Source: Asterionellopsis glacialis
Taxonomy: Eukaryota; Bacillariophyta; Plagiogrammaphyceae; Rhaphoneidales; Asterionellopsidaceae
Length of the DNA: 15,809 nt
Reading direction: 5' to 3'
Assembly: GCA_014885115.2 (NCBI GenBank)
Contig: WKLE02004908.1
Coordinates: forward strand, 1 to 15,809
The notes beneath the pieces are model-generated. The model worked only from the letters and a program-made list of their open reading frames with translations, searched no databases and was not told the DNA's origin. Positions 1 through 9,720 of this stretch are shown here, one piece after another. How positions within the stretch are numbered: position 1 is the stretch's first letter; each line of letters opens with the position of its first letter. Both the position numbers and the translations under genes were made by a program.

Positions 1-314
1 AGCAAAAATGCCGTAGGTGTTACTCTCCAAAAGATGGATCATAGTGAATCAAGCAAACATTTATACCATAAGGATGATCGCCAGGCACTCAACTACCGAA
101 TTTGAACCATCATCCATTGTAAGTGCGTTGGGAAAGATCCCATGGTGTGAAACTATCAATCAATTTTGCCAAAACAAGGTACAAAACATGTTCTGCTGCA
201 AAAAGAGTGTGGTAATAAAATGCATAGGTACATGTTTAATTTTCGAAGTGTGAATAAAGAGTAAATAAAAGAGTAGATAAGAAAGTTTTCATTACAAAGC
301 TAAATTTTTTATTT
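1..314. other. 3' flank of the glycosyltransferase gene, no gene seen
   Basis: This AT-rich stretch lies downstream of the minus-strand glycosyltransferase stop codon. The only open frame is a GTG-initiated run of 78 codons on the plus strand with no recognisable motif, so I do not call it. It probably holds the 3' untranslated region of the minus-strand transcript. Confidence 0.5.
308..313 (-). terminator. possible polyadenylation signal AATAAA
   Basis: On the minus strand AATAAA occurs one base after the TAG stop codon of the glycosyltransferase gene. A signal this close to the stop would give a very short 3' untranslated region. Because the surroundings are A/T-rich, it may be chance. Confidence 0.25.
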
Positions 315-3300
315 CTACTTTTCCTTAGCTTTGTCGTCTCCTGGACAAAGATGATACAAAATAGCATGCAAACGTTTTTGAAGATCTTTCTTTACATAAT
401 GAAATGCCACACTGCGTGCAGCGCAGTGATCAAGTCCAAATTTAATATCGATCGAGTACTTGGCGTACCAGTCATTCTCTGGGTGTTTGGGTAATCGATA
501 GGTCAAGTGATGTCCAGGCTGTTACAACAATCGCAGCAAAAAAAGTCAACAGTGGATAGATTTCGATGGTTAGCCTTACATCATTTTGGAAGCAAGTCAA
601 AAAAAACACGCACACACAAAGGATAGAGAGAATGGGGACAATGCAATACACACACACACACTTACCAGGAATGGCATATACCGTTCTCCACCGTTTTCAT
701 CTTTGGTATCATAGGGTTCTACTCCATATTTTCTCAATACTTTGGCAACCATGGTATCTTCTGAAAATGTTTTCAAGTGTGGCATAAACTTTGGTATTCC
801 TTTGACAACTAACAATTTCAATGCTGCTTTATTCATGGTATATCCAGATCCACCACTAATAAATATATCATTCCTATCTCCCTGATAGGCAAATCGTCGT
901 CCCAAGAAGAGTGGGAGTTGTTCAGTTTCATCACCCTTGGGTAAGTGTATACCACCATTTTGTGCCAATTGGATTTCTTCACTTTCCAAATACAAACGTA
1001 AATTCTCAACTAACAAATACAAATCATCACCTCCAATATGGAACCAATCGTACTTTTCGTAATAATGATCATACACGTATGACCACATGGCACGGACCTT
1101 TTGCCAAATATTATTATATTCTTCGGGTCCTTCATGGGGGATGTTGACTGTTCCTAAAGTAGGGTCTGTCAAATTCGATGCTACCATGAATCCATCGCAT
1201 TTGGGTCCCCATGTTTGTTGGATAAAGGGTATAGCATCATGGTAGGGCGATATCGTATAAACCAAACAAAAGATTTTATCACGTTTCACACCTGATACCT
1301 CCTTTTCATGATGGGCTTGTAAATCAACAAAGACTTTCTTTGTCAACATGGCATAATGTGAATCATGATTGGCACATGCTCTTTCCAACTTGTTAAACTC
1401 AAATGGTGGTGGATTTTTGCGCAAGGCGGTTTCATCAAAGACGTATCCCCAATTTCCATGTTCATCTTGTGCCCCCATGTGTGGATGTTTCAAATCTGTT
1501 TGAAGTTTATTCGATATCAAATCCACATAGGCTAGATCTTCAAATTTAGCCTTTCCAATAATTTCAAGATTGGTGTCAGATAATGATTTGGAAGGTAATT
1601 TTACATCAACATTGTTATTATTGGCATCCAATGCTGGTGGAGGTACAGCAAGGTTTCCATTGTCGTCAGTATCTGCGGCTACCGCTGCTGCTGCTGCTTC
1701 TTTGTTATTGTTGTTGTTGTTGTTCTTTGGTGGTGTATCATTATCTTTCTTCTTATCAATTGCAGCAGCATGATTTGCGTCCATTTGTTGTTGTTTTTCT
1801 AAGTCTTGTTGTTTTTCTAATTCTTGTAATACAATCGATGGTGGTGGTAATTCAGAATGGATAGATTCTACAAACCATTCAAATGGACGACATTTCGTTT
1901 GTAATCCATTTGAATAGGTTGGTATTTGTTTTGCAGATGCAAGTAATACATCCCATTCTGTCCTTGTGATTATATTATGATGGTGGTTGTTCTTGTCGTC
2001 ATTATTATTATTATTATTTGTACTTGCACTACCTTTATCTTGATCTTTTTGACGACCATGACGAAATTGTTGATACATAACATCACCATATAAGGATGAT
2101 GGTGGTATCCATGCAGCTACAAATCTTGCAGCTTGTTCAATCGATAATTTTTGTTGTTGACTTTGCTGTTGTTGTTCTTTCAATTGTTTTTGTTTGGTAG
2201 ATGATATACCAATATTGACATTTGTAAATACATCAATTCCATCACCACATAACCATAAATTCATACTTAATTCTAAATTGGAATACCATAATGTATCAAC
2301 AACTTCAGATGATGAAGACTGAGTGGTTATGGGTGTTGTATCTTGAGAGGGTAATTGTAAAAATGTTTCTAATCTCATGGCTGTTGCTAATCCATCTACT
2401 ATAGGTGTTGTATAGGACATACCGTTACTTTGTGCTAAATCTTGTCCCTTGGCTTGGGATGTGACTCGTTCCAAGTTGTAATTGAATGTTGTACGTGGTA
2501 ATGATAAAAATTGAGATGTGGATGATTGGTCACCATTACCATTATTACGTTGTAATGATGATGACGATGGTGTTGGTAAGAAGGATATAGCATTTGCAAG
2601 TTTCATAGATACAGCTGTATCTTCGTTGGAAAGGAGTGGTGGTGATACAATCAAGGCTTTGGTGGTGGGTTGTATCCAATCCGTATTTTGAAATACAGCA
2701 CCTTGTTGTAACAATACCAATAATATGTCTTCATGTTTTGATTTTAAATTTGCCATTTCATATTGTGTACTCAAAATTTGTATAAAGGAAGCGCAATCAT
2801 GACGTCCTGCATTCATCCCATCATTACTATTCCATAAGACATGTATTTTTTTCGAATGATGATGACGACTGTGACTTTCTTCGTTACTTTCCTCCTCGTC
2901 GTCGTCGTCGTCATTGTCATTATCATCATCTTCATCGCTACTGTCTTTGTCATTATCATTATTTAGATGATTTTTGTTCTTCTCCTTGTCAGTTGTACGA
3001 TGAAAGTGTGATTGTAATCCATGCCAATGAGGTATGTTTTGTCCTTGTTCATAGGATTCCAAGGTGGATGTAAATTTTTGTTTTTCTTGGTTGGACCATC
3101 CGCCATCTTGATTATTATTGGTGTCTTCCTTGACAGCAATACAAACCATGAATAAACGATTTAAATCCGAATGACGGAATATAGATTCTACAGTTTCTTC
3201 CATCATGGTTGAATTATCTCCAACGACAATCATACTATACCGTGGATGAGTTGGACCGTATCCAGTCGTTACAATATCCATACGATCTAACAAATGACGT

Positions 3301-3530
3301 AACGAAGAAGACGATTCTTCGTCTTGTGATTGACTGCCGACAAACGCAGAAGTAGACGATACAGAAGCTTCGTACATGAGTAACACTAAAAATGGCCATA
3401 CACATGCAATAAGCAAAGCCAATCGTGCTTTTGTCGTTGGATTCATTACGAATTCTGTTTCTCCATTAGTACTGTAACGTGGTAAACGGTTATTCAAAGA
3501 TGGGTGATTCATGCTTATTGTGTGTTTCAA
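315..3530 (-). CDS. Two-domain Golgi-type glycosyltransferase: degenerate GT27-like domain fused to a C1GalT-like GT31 domain
   Basis: The coding sequence joins exon 1 (3530-666) to exon 2 (518-315) across a phase-0 intron, giving 1022 residues; M7 (3512) is an alternative start. A short cytosolic tail and one membrane segment (about 35-53) make it a type II protein, as in Golgi transferases. Residues about 95-565 follow the polypeptide GalNAc-transferase (GT27) order: a beta-strand start MIVVGDNS, WIQP at 285-288, a DGL turn at 379-381, WYSNLE at 415-420 and the late CRPFEWF at 547-553. The GT27 DXH motif is replaced by Q276-G-A278. Residues about 750-1022 match core 1 beta-1,3-galactosyltransferase (GT31): QTWGPKC, GGDDLY at 833-838 in place of DDDTY, GRRF at 877-880, SGGSGY at 892-897, ED at 924-925, PGHHL across the splice and VAFHYV near the end. 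A linker of about 565-750 has Asn, Gln and Ala runs, and residues 190-215 are Asp/Glu-rich. The inferred role is transfer of galactose to O-linked GalNAc or a related acceptor in the Golgi. The GT31 assignment is firm; the GT27 assignment is probable. Confidence 0.88.
519..665 (-). other. Spliceosomal intron (147 nt, phase 0) in the glycosyltransferase gene
   Basis: Read on the minus strand, the donor is CTG|GTAAGT and the acceptor AACAG|CCTGG. Splicing joins ...MPFL to PGHHL... in frame. This restores the F-[VL]-P-x-HHL segment found in C1GalT proteins, followed by the family's terminal SxAFHYV-type motif, which is strong support for the junction. Without splicing the frame continues 23 codons into the intron and stops at 597. 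Confidence 0.9.
648..661. repeat. (AC)7 dinucleotide microsatellite next to the splice donor
   Basis: Seven AC units on the plus strand read as a GT repeat on the coding strand, starting within the GTAAGTGTGTG donor region of the 147-nt intron. The repeat offers several alternative GT dinucleotides and its length may be polymorphic. Confidence 0.9.
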
Positions 3531-4010
3531 TAGTAGTTAGTAGAGCAACTAGCTAGTCTCTCTCTTTCTCGGCAATGACAATTATCAATTGCTGCACTGG
3601 GCGTCGTTTGTCTCTCACAATTTCAATGCTAATGATATCTATTGCACCACCACTAAAGAACAAGACTAAAGTTAGTAACTAGATTAGATTCGGTCCTCCT
3701 GTACAGTTGAGAGTGGTCTAATCGAAGCAAATGCTACGTTACGACCGACATCCATGACTCTCTCTACTCTAGAGAGAACACAGATTTCAAAATCTTGGCC
3801 AACGACACAACATGACAAAATTGTCACCCAAGAGAAAGAAAAAAGCCAAAACCACAACGGCGACCAAAACTTAGGACTCTCTAGAGAGAGAAACAGCACA
3901 GACAAACACATGTGATAGACAACGTCCGTCCTTTGTACGTATTTCGGTGGGCGTCTTTTTCCCGGATTCTTTTCCGGTTGACAGGGCATTGTTGAAGGAC
4001 TCGTACAATG
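3531..4010 (-). promoter_or_regulatory. Probable promoter and 5' leader region of the glycosyltransferase gene
   Basis: This is the stretch immediately upstream of the minus-strand start codon. It is richer in G+C than the spacer beyond it, contains CT-rich tracts (about 3556-3570) and holds two TCTAGA-centred palindromes (3767-3774 and 3877-3888). A 101-codon minus-strand frame (3989-3684) has no recognisable domain and is more likely leader or chance than a gene. No TATA box is obvious. Confidence 0.4.
3877..3888. repeat. 12-bp palindrome CTCTCTAGAGAG
   Basis: This is a perfect palindrome centred on TCTAGA. A shorter copy, CTCTAGAG, lies 110 bp away at 3767-3774. The same core recurs at 12756-12769, 14909-14920 and 15336-15343. 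It could be a dimeric factor-binding site or a chance product of CT/GA-rich DNA. Confidence 0.5.
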
Positions 4011-4013
4011 TTA

Positions 4014-4782
4014 GTCCTTAACCTGAGTTATCAAAAGCGACAACGTTTGCAAACCACCCTGTGCGCGCAGCATGGTTATTGTCTTTTTTTTTTGTGGTTC
4101 TTACTCCAAAAAAGCCTCTTCTTCATACCAATCCTCTGTTTAGAACACTGTATATCTACCATTTATTATCTTCTTTTTTTTCAAAATTGCTATCCTAGTA
4201 TAATATTATCATGCCAAGATCAGATGCATCCACCACATATGGTGATGATAACAAGTTGATTCTTACCCAACTGCTATATAGTACAAACAACACAATACAC
4301 TATCCTCCTTGATATGTTTTTTTGGAGAAGGTATAGTATATTGTGTTCTGGAGTGGTCAAGGTGTGCTTTTACATATATTAAAATAACATCATACAGTAG
4401 TGAATCTTGTACTGCTGTAGTACCAACCAACAAAACTTACTAGTTCTCCAGCAAAGTTTGAAGAAAACCCAAAAGAGAAAGGAGGGATTTTGTTGTTAAT
4501 CTTAGGTACAAGACTGTGGAATAATGGGGTCACAACAAGGGGGTACTGTGCTGAATATTGGTGTTTCTAGAGTACACTTTTTATTAAGAATCTCTACTAA
4601 GTAATCTAGTACTTTCAGACACCAGCATGCTCCTTGTCAGATCATGTCATCACAAACAAAAATAAGAACAAGTTTATCACATGAAACACCACCATTGATG
4701 ACCAGTCAAAAGGACACAACATGAGGATGCACTATTAACTACATGTTCTTGTCTAACAATGCAAAATAACAAGAATGCCAGC

Positions 4783-4824
<42 letters not shown>

Positions 4825-7165
4825 ATCAATAATAATGATGATAGATAAACATTCAAGAATTGTTTCTAGCATCACCAAAAAAATGATATAGCAGAAAAGA
4901 AAGGATTATGGAAAAGAATTTTGATACAGAAAATATTATTCTCTCTTGTGTCTAATTGTGACTGGTTTGTTTATGAATTATAGTAGGGTGATATGGCTGG
5001 TAGTGTTCCATAATGAATATTCTTACAGAATATAGTGTATCCATTGCTTTTGCTTTTTTACTACCATTGTTTCTAAGATAAAATCCTATTCATTTTCATT
5101 GTGCTATAGGTAGTATACATTTTTTTTGTGATTTTTTTTCTTCTATATATAAAAAGGATTATCCTGTCATCCATTAAATTACTACCTGTGCAAACTGGTG
5201 ACTCCTGATAACTCCTTTTATATAATGATGCTTCCCACACTTTTTCATGTAGTAGCTAGTAACTCTTTTTTTTATATTCGAATTTTAGTGTATAATTCTT
5301 TTAGTGTTAGAAACTGGAGGATTTCAACCTGGTACTAGCTACTTATCCAGATCAGTGCAATGATCTTCTATATGATCTCCACCTTAGCTTCACTTAAATT
5401 TTTTAATTGTTCTAGTCATCCCTGGTACCAGTCACATGCATTGGTTTGCCTGCACAGCAGCAGCTGATTAAAAATAGATGAAAGGAAAACCTTCTTCTAA
5501 TCCTGGCACCCTCCAACAATCAATACACATATGGAAAATCTCTTATATGTCTCCTGCACACACCAGATTTATCTTGTGTCCAAAGAAGCATATCTCTACA
5601 GCCACCACATGATACTTTTTTTCTTCTTTAGTATTTGCATTCTCTTCTATATTCTTTTTACTCCTATATAGCATGTATGGTTAGGTGTCACACCAGAACA
5701 TCAAAATTGTCCGATCCATCAATGAATATGTTGCCCCTCTCTCATGTATGTAACCTTGCAACTTTTCTTTGGTTCATCCTTTTCTTCATCATGTGCTGGC
5801 ACTTTTTTCATTACTATTATTTACAAATCTTGGTGCTCTAAACTGTAAAATAGCTATCTTTGTATTGAATTCTCTTCTTAAAGTCTACTTAAAGTGAAAA
5901 GCAAGGGGGGTTGATGCTAAAGATGCCAAGAGAGGGTTTGGAGAATGCTTCTGGTGTGTTGTTATAATTTTATGGCTGACAGTGTAACCATCAAAAAATT
6001 CCAGTACTTCAAATATGCTGGACTGTCCTACCTAAAAAGTAGACTGTGCTACAAGGTTTTTTTTTAGCTGGGTATTGTAACAAACCATGACCTTAAAATT
6101 ATTGATTCTTACTATACCTACTCCAAAACATTTGTTACCAGAGAGACCAAACAAAGGACACTTACTTATAAAGTTTGATGGAAGCAACATGCTTGACAAT
6201 CAACCAAATTGGACCTGTTTTTTTAAATTAAGCAATTAAAGATACAATTAGTACTGTGTCTGATGATATCCTCCAAAACAATTCTGGTATCTCCAAAGTT
6301 GAATAAACTTAATAGCATTCAATTCTTTTAGAAATCCTGCTGTTGTCAATTATGAAATATGATTGTTGACATTTTTTTCCTTGTTTTCAAGAAAGTAGCA
6401 AAGAACCTTGTTCTCCTTCCAGATTGTTCACTTAGTTGCTGGATGGTTTGAAATCTATTTTGTTCTTTTTTTAGAAAGTTGTCTGTTCTTAAGGTACCTA
6501 ATCTGCACTACAGACTTCTTGGTATTGTTGACTTAGTTGATGCCTTTCTTTTTATTCTGATCAATGACTGTATTGTTTTTTTTACATTTGACTGTTTAGT
6601 AGTGGAAAAGGCAGCTCTCCATTCTCTTGCTATGTACTACCTCCAATCCATAGTATTGACTTACACTGTTAGTGCTGATGGTGCCAACACAATAATCAGA
6701 ACAACAATAACACATAAAGAAACAAAGACTTGATTTGGTGATACAAATTACAAGCTTAGTTTGATCTGCATGAAATCTGGTAGTTTTAGTAAAATAGTAA
6801 AAAAATTAGCAAGAGGTAAAATCCTGGAATTTTATCAGTGTTACTGGTAAGTTGGGGTCTAGTACTGTCTACCCACACCACAATCAACCTCTTTATGAGT
6901 GTGTTGTAGGGAGTGTAGTTCAGGTAGAAATCAAAGAAAGAAGATTTGTTGTATTACTCCCACAACAAACATAACACATCAACACACAGCATAAGTTCCA
7001 ACAATTAATGTAATTCTATTGCCTTCAGTCTGCCTCTATTTGTTGTTACTAATCCAGAAAAAGGCACTTCTGCTTCTTGAAAACTCTTGTACGTGTGCCT
7101 TTTTAGTTTGCTAAAACAAATCATTCATACTCCTTACCATACTAAAATAGGTGAATTGAAAGTTT
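4014..7165. other. AT-rich gene-poor spacer
   Basis: More than 3 kb without a recognisable gene. The open frames here (for example 5635-5841 and 6479-6733 plus) are short, rich in Phe, Leu and Ile, and without motifs, as expected of T-rich DNA. Apart from the (CAA)14 microsatellite I see no structured RNA, terminal repeats or transposase-like sequence. Confidence 0.6.
4782..4823. repeat. (CAA)14 trinucleotide microsatellite
   Basis: Fourteen uninterrupted CAA units (42 bp) lie in the spacer, followed by a degraded AAT/GAT-rich tail. No open frame of interest contains them. The array is a likely polymorphic marker. Confidence 0.97.
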
Positions 7166-7232
7166 TCTGCATGGATGTGGGCTATTTTTTTGTTCTTGTT
7201 CTTGCTCTTCTAGTATGTTTTTAGTTTTTTTT

Positions 7233-8090
7233 CAGGATTAGTACTTCTTGTTGTTACCAGTTCTAGTTTCCAGTTTGAGTTTTTAGCAGCAGTATTCAAA
7301 ATTTGTTCATTTTAATTTTAGTTTAACTTTAGTCCTAGATTTAGTTTTCTCTTTTTTAGAATTTCATCTTTTAATTTTCATTTCAGGCTCTTCTTTTAAT
7401 TTTACTTTTACTTTTTTTATTTATTTACAGCAGTTATTTCTAGTGTTCAAATTCAGTTTTCAGGAATAGTGTCTAGTTTGACTTTTATTTGTTCCCAGTT
7501 CTTTCCACTTTTGAAGTTTAATTTAGTTTCTTGTTCTACTTCTACTTCTAGTTTTAGTTTTAGTCCTGGATTTTGCATATTACTTTTACTTTTACTTTTA
7601 TTTTTTGTCCTTCCTTCTAGCTAATTATTTCCAGTTTCTTTTTATTTTCAGTTTGTAGGATTAGTATCTAGTTTTTTTTATTCTTATTCTTTTCCAGTTC
7701 TTTCTAGTTTTTTAATTTCAATTCTGTTTCTTCTTTTAATTTTGATTTCTTTGGTCTTAGTTGTGTTTAAGTCTTATATTTAGTTCTTTCTTTTTTAGAA
7801 TCTCATCTATTAATTTTCTTTTCACTCTTAATTTCCTCTTCTACTTTTACTTTTTGTTATTGCCAGTTGTTTCCAGTGTTCTAATTCAGTTTTCAGGATT
7901 AGTACCTAGTTACTTTGCATTCTTCCCAGTTCTTTCTAGTTTTACTTTTACTTTTACTTTTACTATTAATTGTACTTTTATTTTTTCAATTAATTGTTCC
8001 TTCTAATTCTTTTTCAAGTTTCTAAATGCAGTTTTTAGAATTGGTATTTATTTTTATTTTTACATTTCATTGTCTCCAGTCCTTTCTGGT
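7233..8090 (+). repeat. Degenerate tandem module, five copies
   Basis: A block resembling CAGGATTAGTA recurs at about 7233, 7461, 7656, 7894 and 8036. Each copy is followed 24-40 bp later by CCAGTTCTTTCTAG or a variant (CAG at 7258, 7496, 7695, 7927 and 8077). Copy spacing is 142-238 bp. A longer match joins the stretch from 7339 to the one from 7778 (TTTAG, TTTTTTAGAAT, CATCT and TTAATTTTC blocks in order, offset about 435 bp). It resembles an eroded satellite or segmental tandem duplication. Confidence 0.7.
7940..7963 (+). repeat. (TTTTAC)4 hexanucleotide tandem repeat
   Basis: Four exact TTTTAC units sit inside the T-rich domain. Shorter runs of the same type occur near 7400 and 7580, so the motif is part of the local repeat vocabulary. 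Confidence 0.95.
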
Positions 8091-8690
8091 TCTCTCTATT
8101 TCTTTCTATTTTTTTTTTCAATTGTGATTCTTCTTTTAGGTTCTTCTCTCAGTTTTGATTTAGTCTCCTCTGTTCCTCTTAGTGGTTTTAGAATTTACAT
8201 TTTAAAGTTGACAATGCACCACAAAACGACCTGTCATCCCCAAATATATACATACTAGTGTTAGTATTGCAAAGATTACAAAGTAGCTCCTCTTTTTTTG
8301 TAGTTGTTTGTTCTATTTCTTCTGTTTCTTGTTTTCCTTTCTTTTCTTTTTTCCCCCTTTTTTCCCTTTTTCTCTTTGCTCTTTTTTTTTGGTGTTCTTT
8401 TGTTCTTGATGCATCTCCTGTATCTCCTGATGTTCTTTATTTTTCTTATTTGTGCTGGTGTTTTTTGTTTTTGTTTTTGTTTTTCTTGGGATGTTAGTAT
8501 AGTGCTGTTGTTTTTAAGGTTATTTTTATTTCTTTTTTTTAGCCTTGTTCTGCTTTTTCTAGTACTGTACTCCATGGTTCTTCTTCTTTTTGGTACATTC
8601 CTTGTTGTTTGGTTTTTCTTTGGTTGTTTCTTGGTTGTTCCTTCATTGTTGTTCTTCATTGTTGTTTTTTTAGATTCTGTTACAGCCACT

Positions 8691-9479
8691 ATGGTACAAA
8701 AAAATTATTTTATGAGAAACCACATAGAATATTTAGTTATCACCTCAGTAGTTGTTGATAATTTTGCTCCTTGCTTGTGACTGGTGGTAAGAAATCTACT
8801 TCTCAACAACACAATAATTGCCTTCAAAGTATACTGGTAACTCTAACTAAACCATACTATGTTCAATTGTTGTAAACAATGACCATCACCTCTTTCTTTG
8901 CTCCAACTGTTCTCCTTTTGACACCTACTTGGCTCAGAGGCAAAAACAGAATAGTAGCTTTCTTTTTACTCTTTTGGTTTTGGGTGGAAAAAGTGCCAGA
9001 TAAAAGAATGATTATTTTTAAAAGCAAAACTGCAAAACATGTTTGTACTAATCATTATTAGAAAAACACCAGGGGAAGGTACTGCCATTAGTAAACTATT
9101 GCTGACACCAAGATTTATTGGGCTCCAGAAAAATCCTCCTGTTTCTGAATGGGTTTTATTTTCTTTACAAAGAGAGATAGCATCACAATATTGTAGTACC
9201 AGCTTCTGCTATACTAGCAAGGAGAAAGGATTACATCACAATGAGTCCATTCTTGCCTTACATATATAAACAAAAAAGCCACCATAGATAACTTATTACT
9301 TCCTTCCAAAAAAATGAAAAAATGATGAACTCAATATTAGAAATTGCATTATGTGTGGGTTCTTCTCAATGGAAAAATATTATGTGGTGGGGGATTGAAA
9401 AAAAAGATGAGAAAACTAGGCTAAGAGCGTTGTGTTCTTTGCCATCCTGCCATCCTTATTTTAATAAGAAGGTCTGATG
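8691..9479. other. AT-rich spacer without a recognisable gene
   Basis: Short plus-strand open frames (8879-9061 and 9039-9269) overlap here but carry no motif, no convincing codon bias and no neighbouring regulatory sequence. I see no structured RNA or mobile-element end. Confidence 0.5.
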
Positions 9480-9720
9480 CAGTGATGACTTATGACCCTT
9501 GATGAGTGTGTACTAATTGTGGTGGGTTACAGTCCATACCCACCAATAAATGACTAGTGGGCCCATGTTGCCAACTGCATGTGTAAGACACCAATTTTAA
9601 GCCTTTCACATGCCTCCTTATAGCACCAGTAGTGAGGGCCCCTGGTAGGCTGCGCAACAAGGCTGGTGTTTTACACCCCACTTAGTGTAGACACAGGTAG
9701 CTGGCATGTGTGGTATACAT
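9480..9720. other. Small G+C-richer island of unknown nature
   Basis: About 240 bp near half G+C, by eye, interrupt the AT-rich spacer. They contain two GGGCCC sites and a hairpin (GGTGGGT at 9521-9527 with ACCCACC at 9538-9544). A 63-codon minus-strand frame (9681-9490) starts at GTG directly after an in-frame stop and has no motif I recognise. The island could be a relic of a transposed sequence or a non-coding RNA, and neither can be shown here. Confidence 0.4.
9521..9544. repeat. Inverted repeat, 7-bp stem and 10-nt loop
   Basis: GGTGGGT pairs with ACCCACC across a ten-base loop within the G+C-richer island. Stems of this size also arise by chance. Confidence 0.6.

Larger units (their letters stand above)
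7170..8690. repeat. T-rich, strand-asymmetric low-complexity domain
   Basis: Over about 1.5 kb the plus strand is dominated by T and C runs such as TTTTAG, TTTTAC, TTTCAG and TTCTTT, with A strongly under-represented relative to T. G+C falls to about a quarter in places, by eye on sample lines. The first two thirds carry a degenerate tandem module; the last third (about 8280-8690) shifts to TTTTTG and TTGTT motifs. Long Phe/Leu/Ser plus-strand frames and a Lys/Arg/Asn-rich minus-strand frame (8689-8276, GTG-initiated) follow from composition and are not called as genes. Confidence 0.85.

Noticed and set aside
315..506. Separate 63-residue minus-strand gene
   Set aside because: It starts at TTG and is the second exon of the glycosyltransferase: the splice restores the C1GalT PxHHL and FHYV motifs in frame.
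566..787. Plus-strand frame over the intron and end of exon 1, like other plus-strand frames within 900-1870
   Set aside because: These are opposite-strand shadows of the glycosyltransferase coding sequence.
4782..4823. CAA array as a coding poly-Gln or poly-Asn tract
   Set aside because: No substantial open frame runs through it. It is a plain microsatellite.
8276..8689. 137-codon Lys/Arg/Asn-rich minus-strand frame
   Set aside because: It begins at GTG with no ATG, sits in the T-rich domain, and its composition is what reading A-rich DNA gives. It is not evidence of a histone-like gene.
8304..8780. 158-codon Phe/Leu-rich plus-strand frame resembling a membrane protein
   Set aside because: Hydrophobicity follows from T-runs (TTT, CTT, TTG). 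There is no loop structure, motif or codon bias typical of real genes here.
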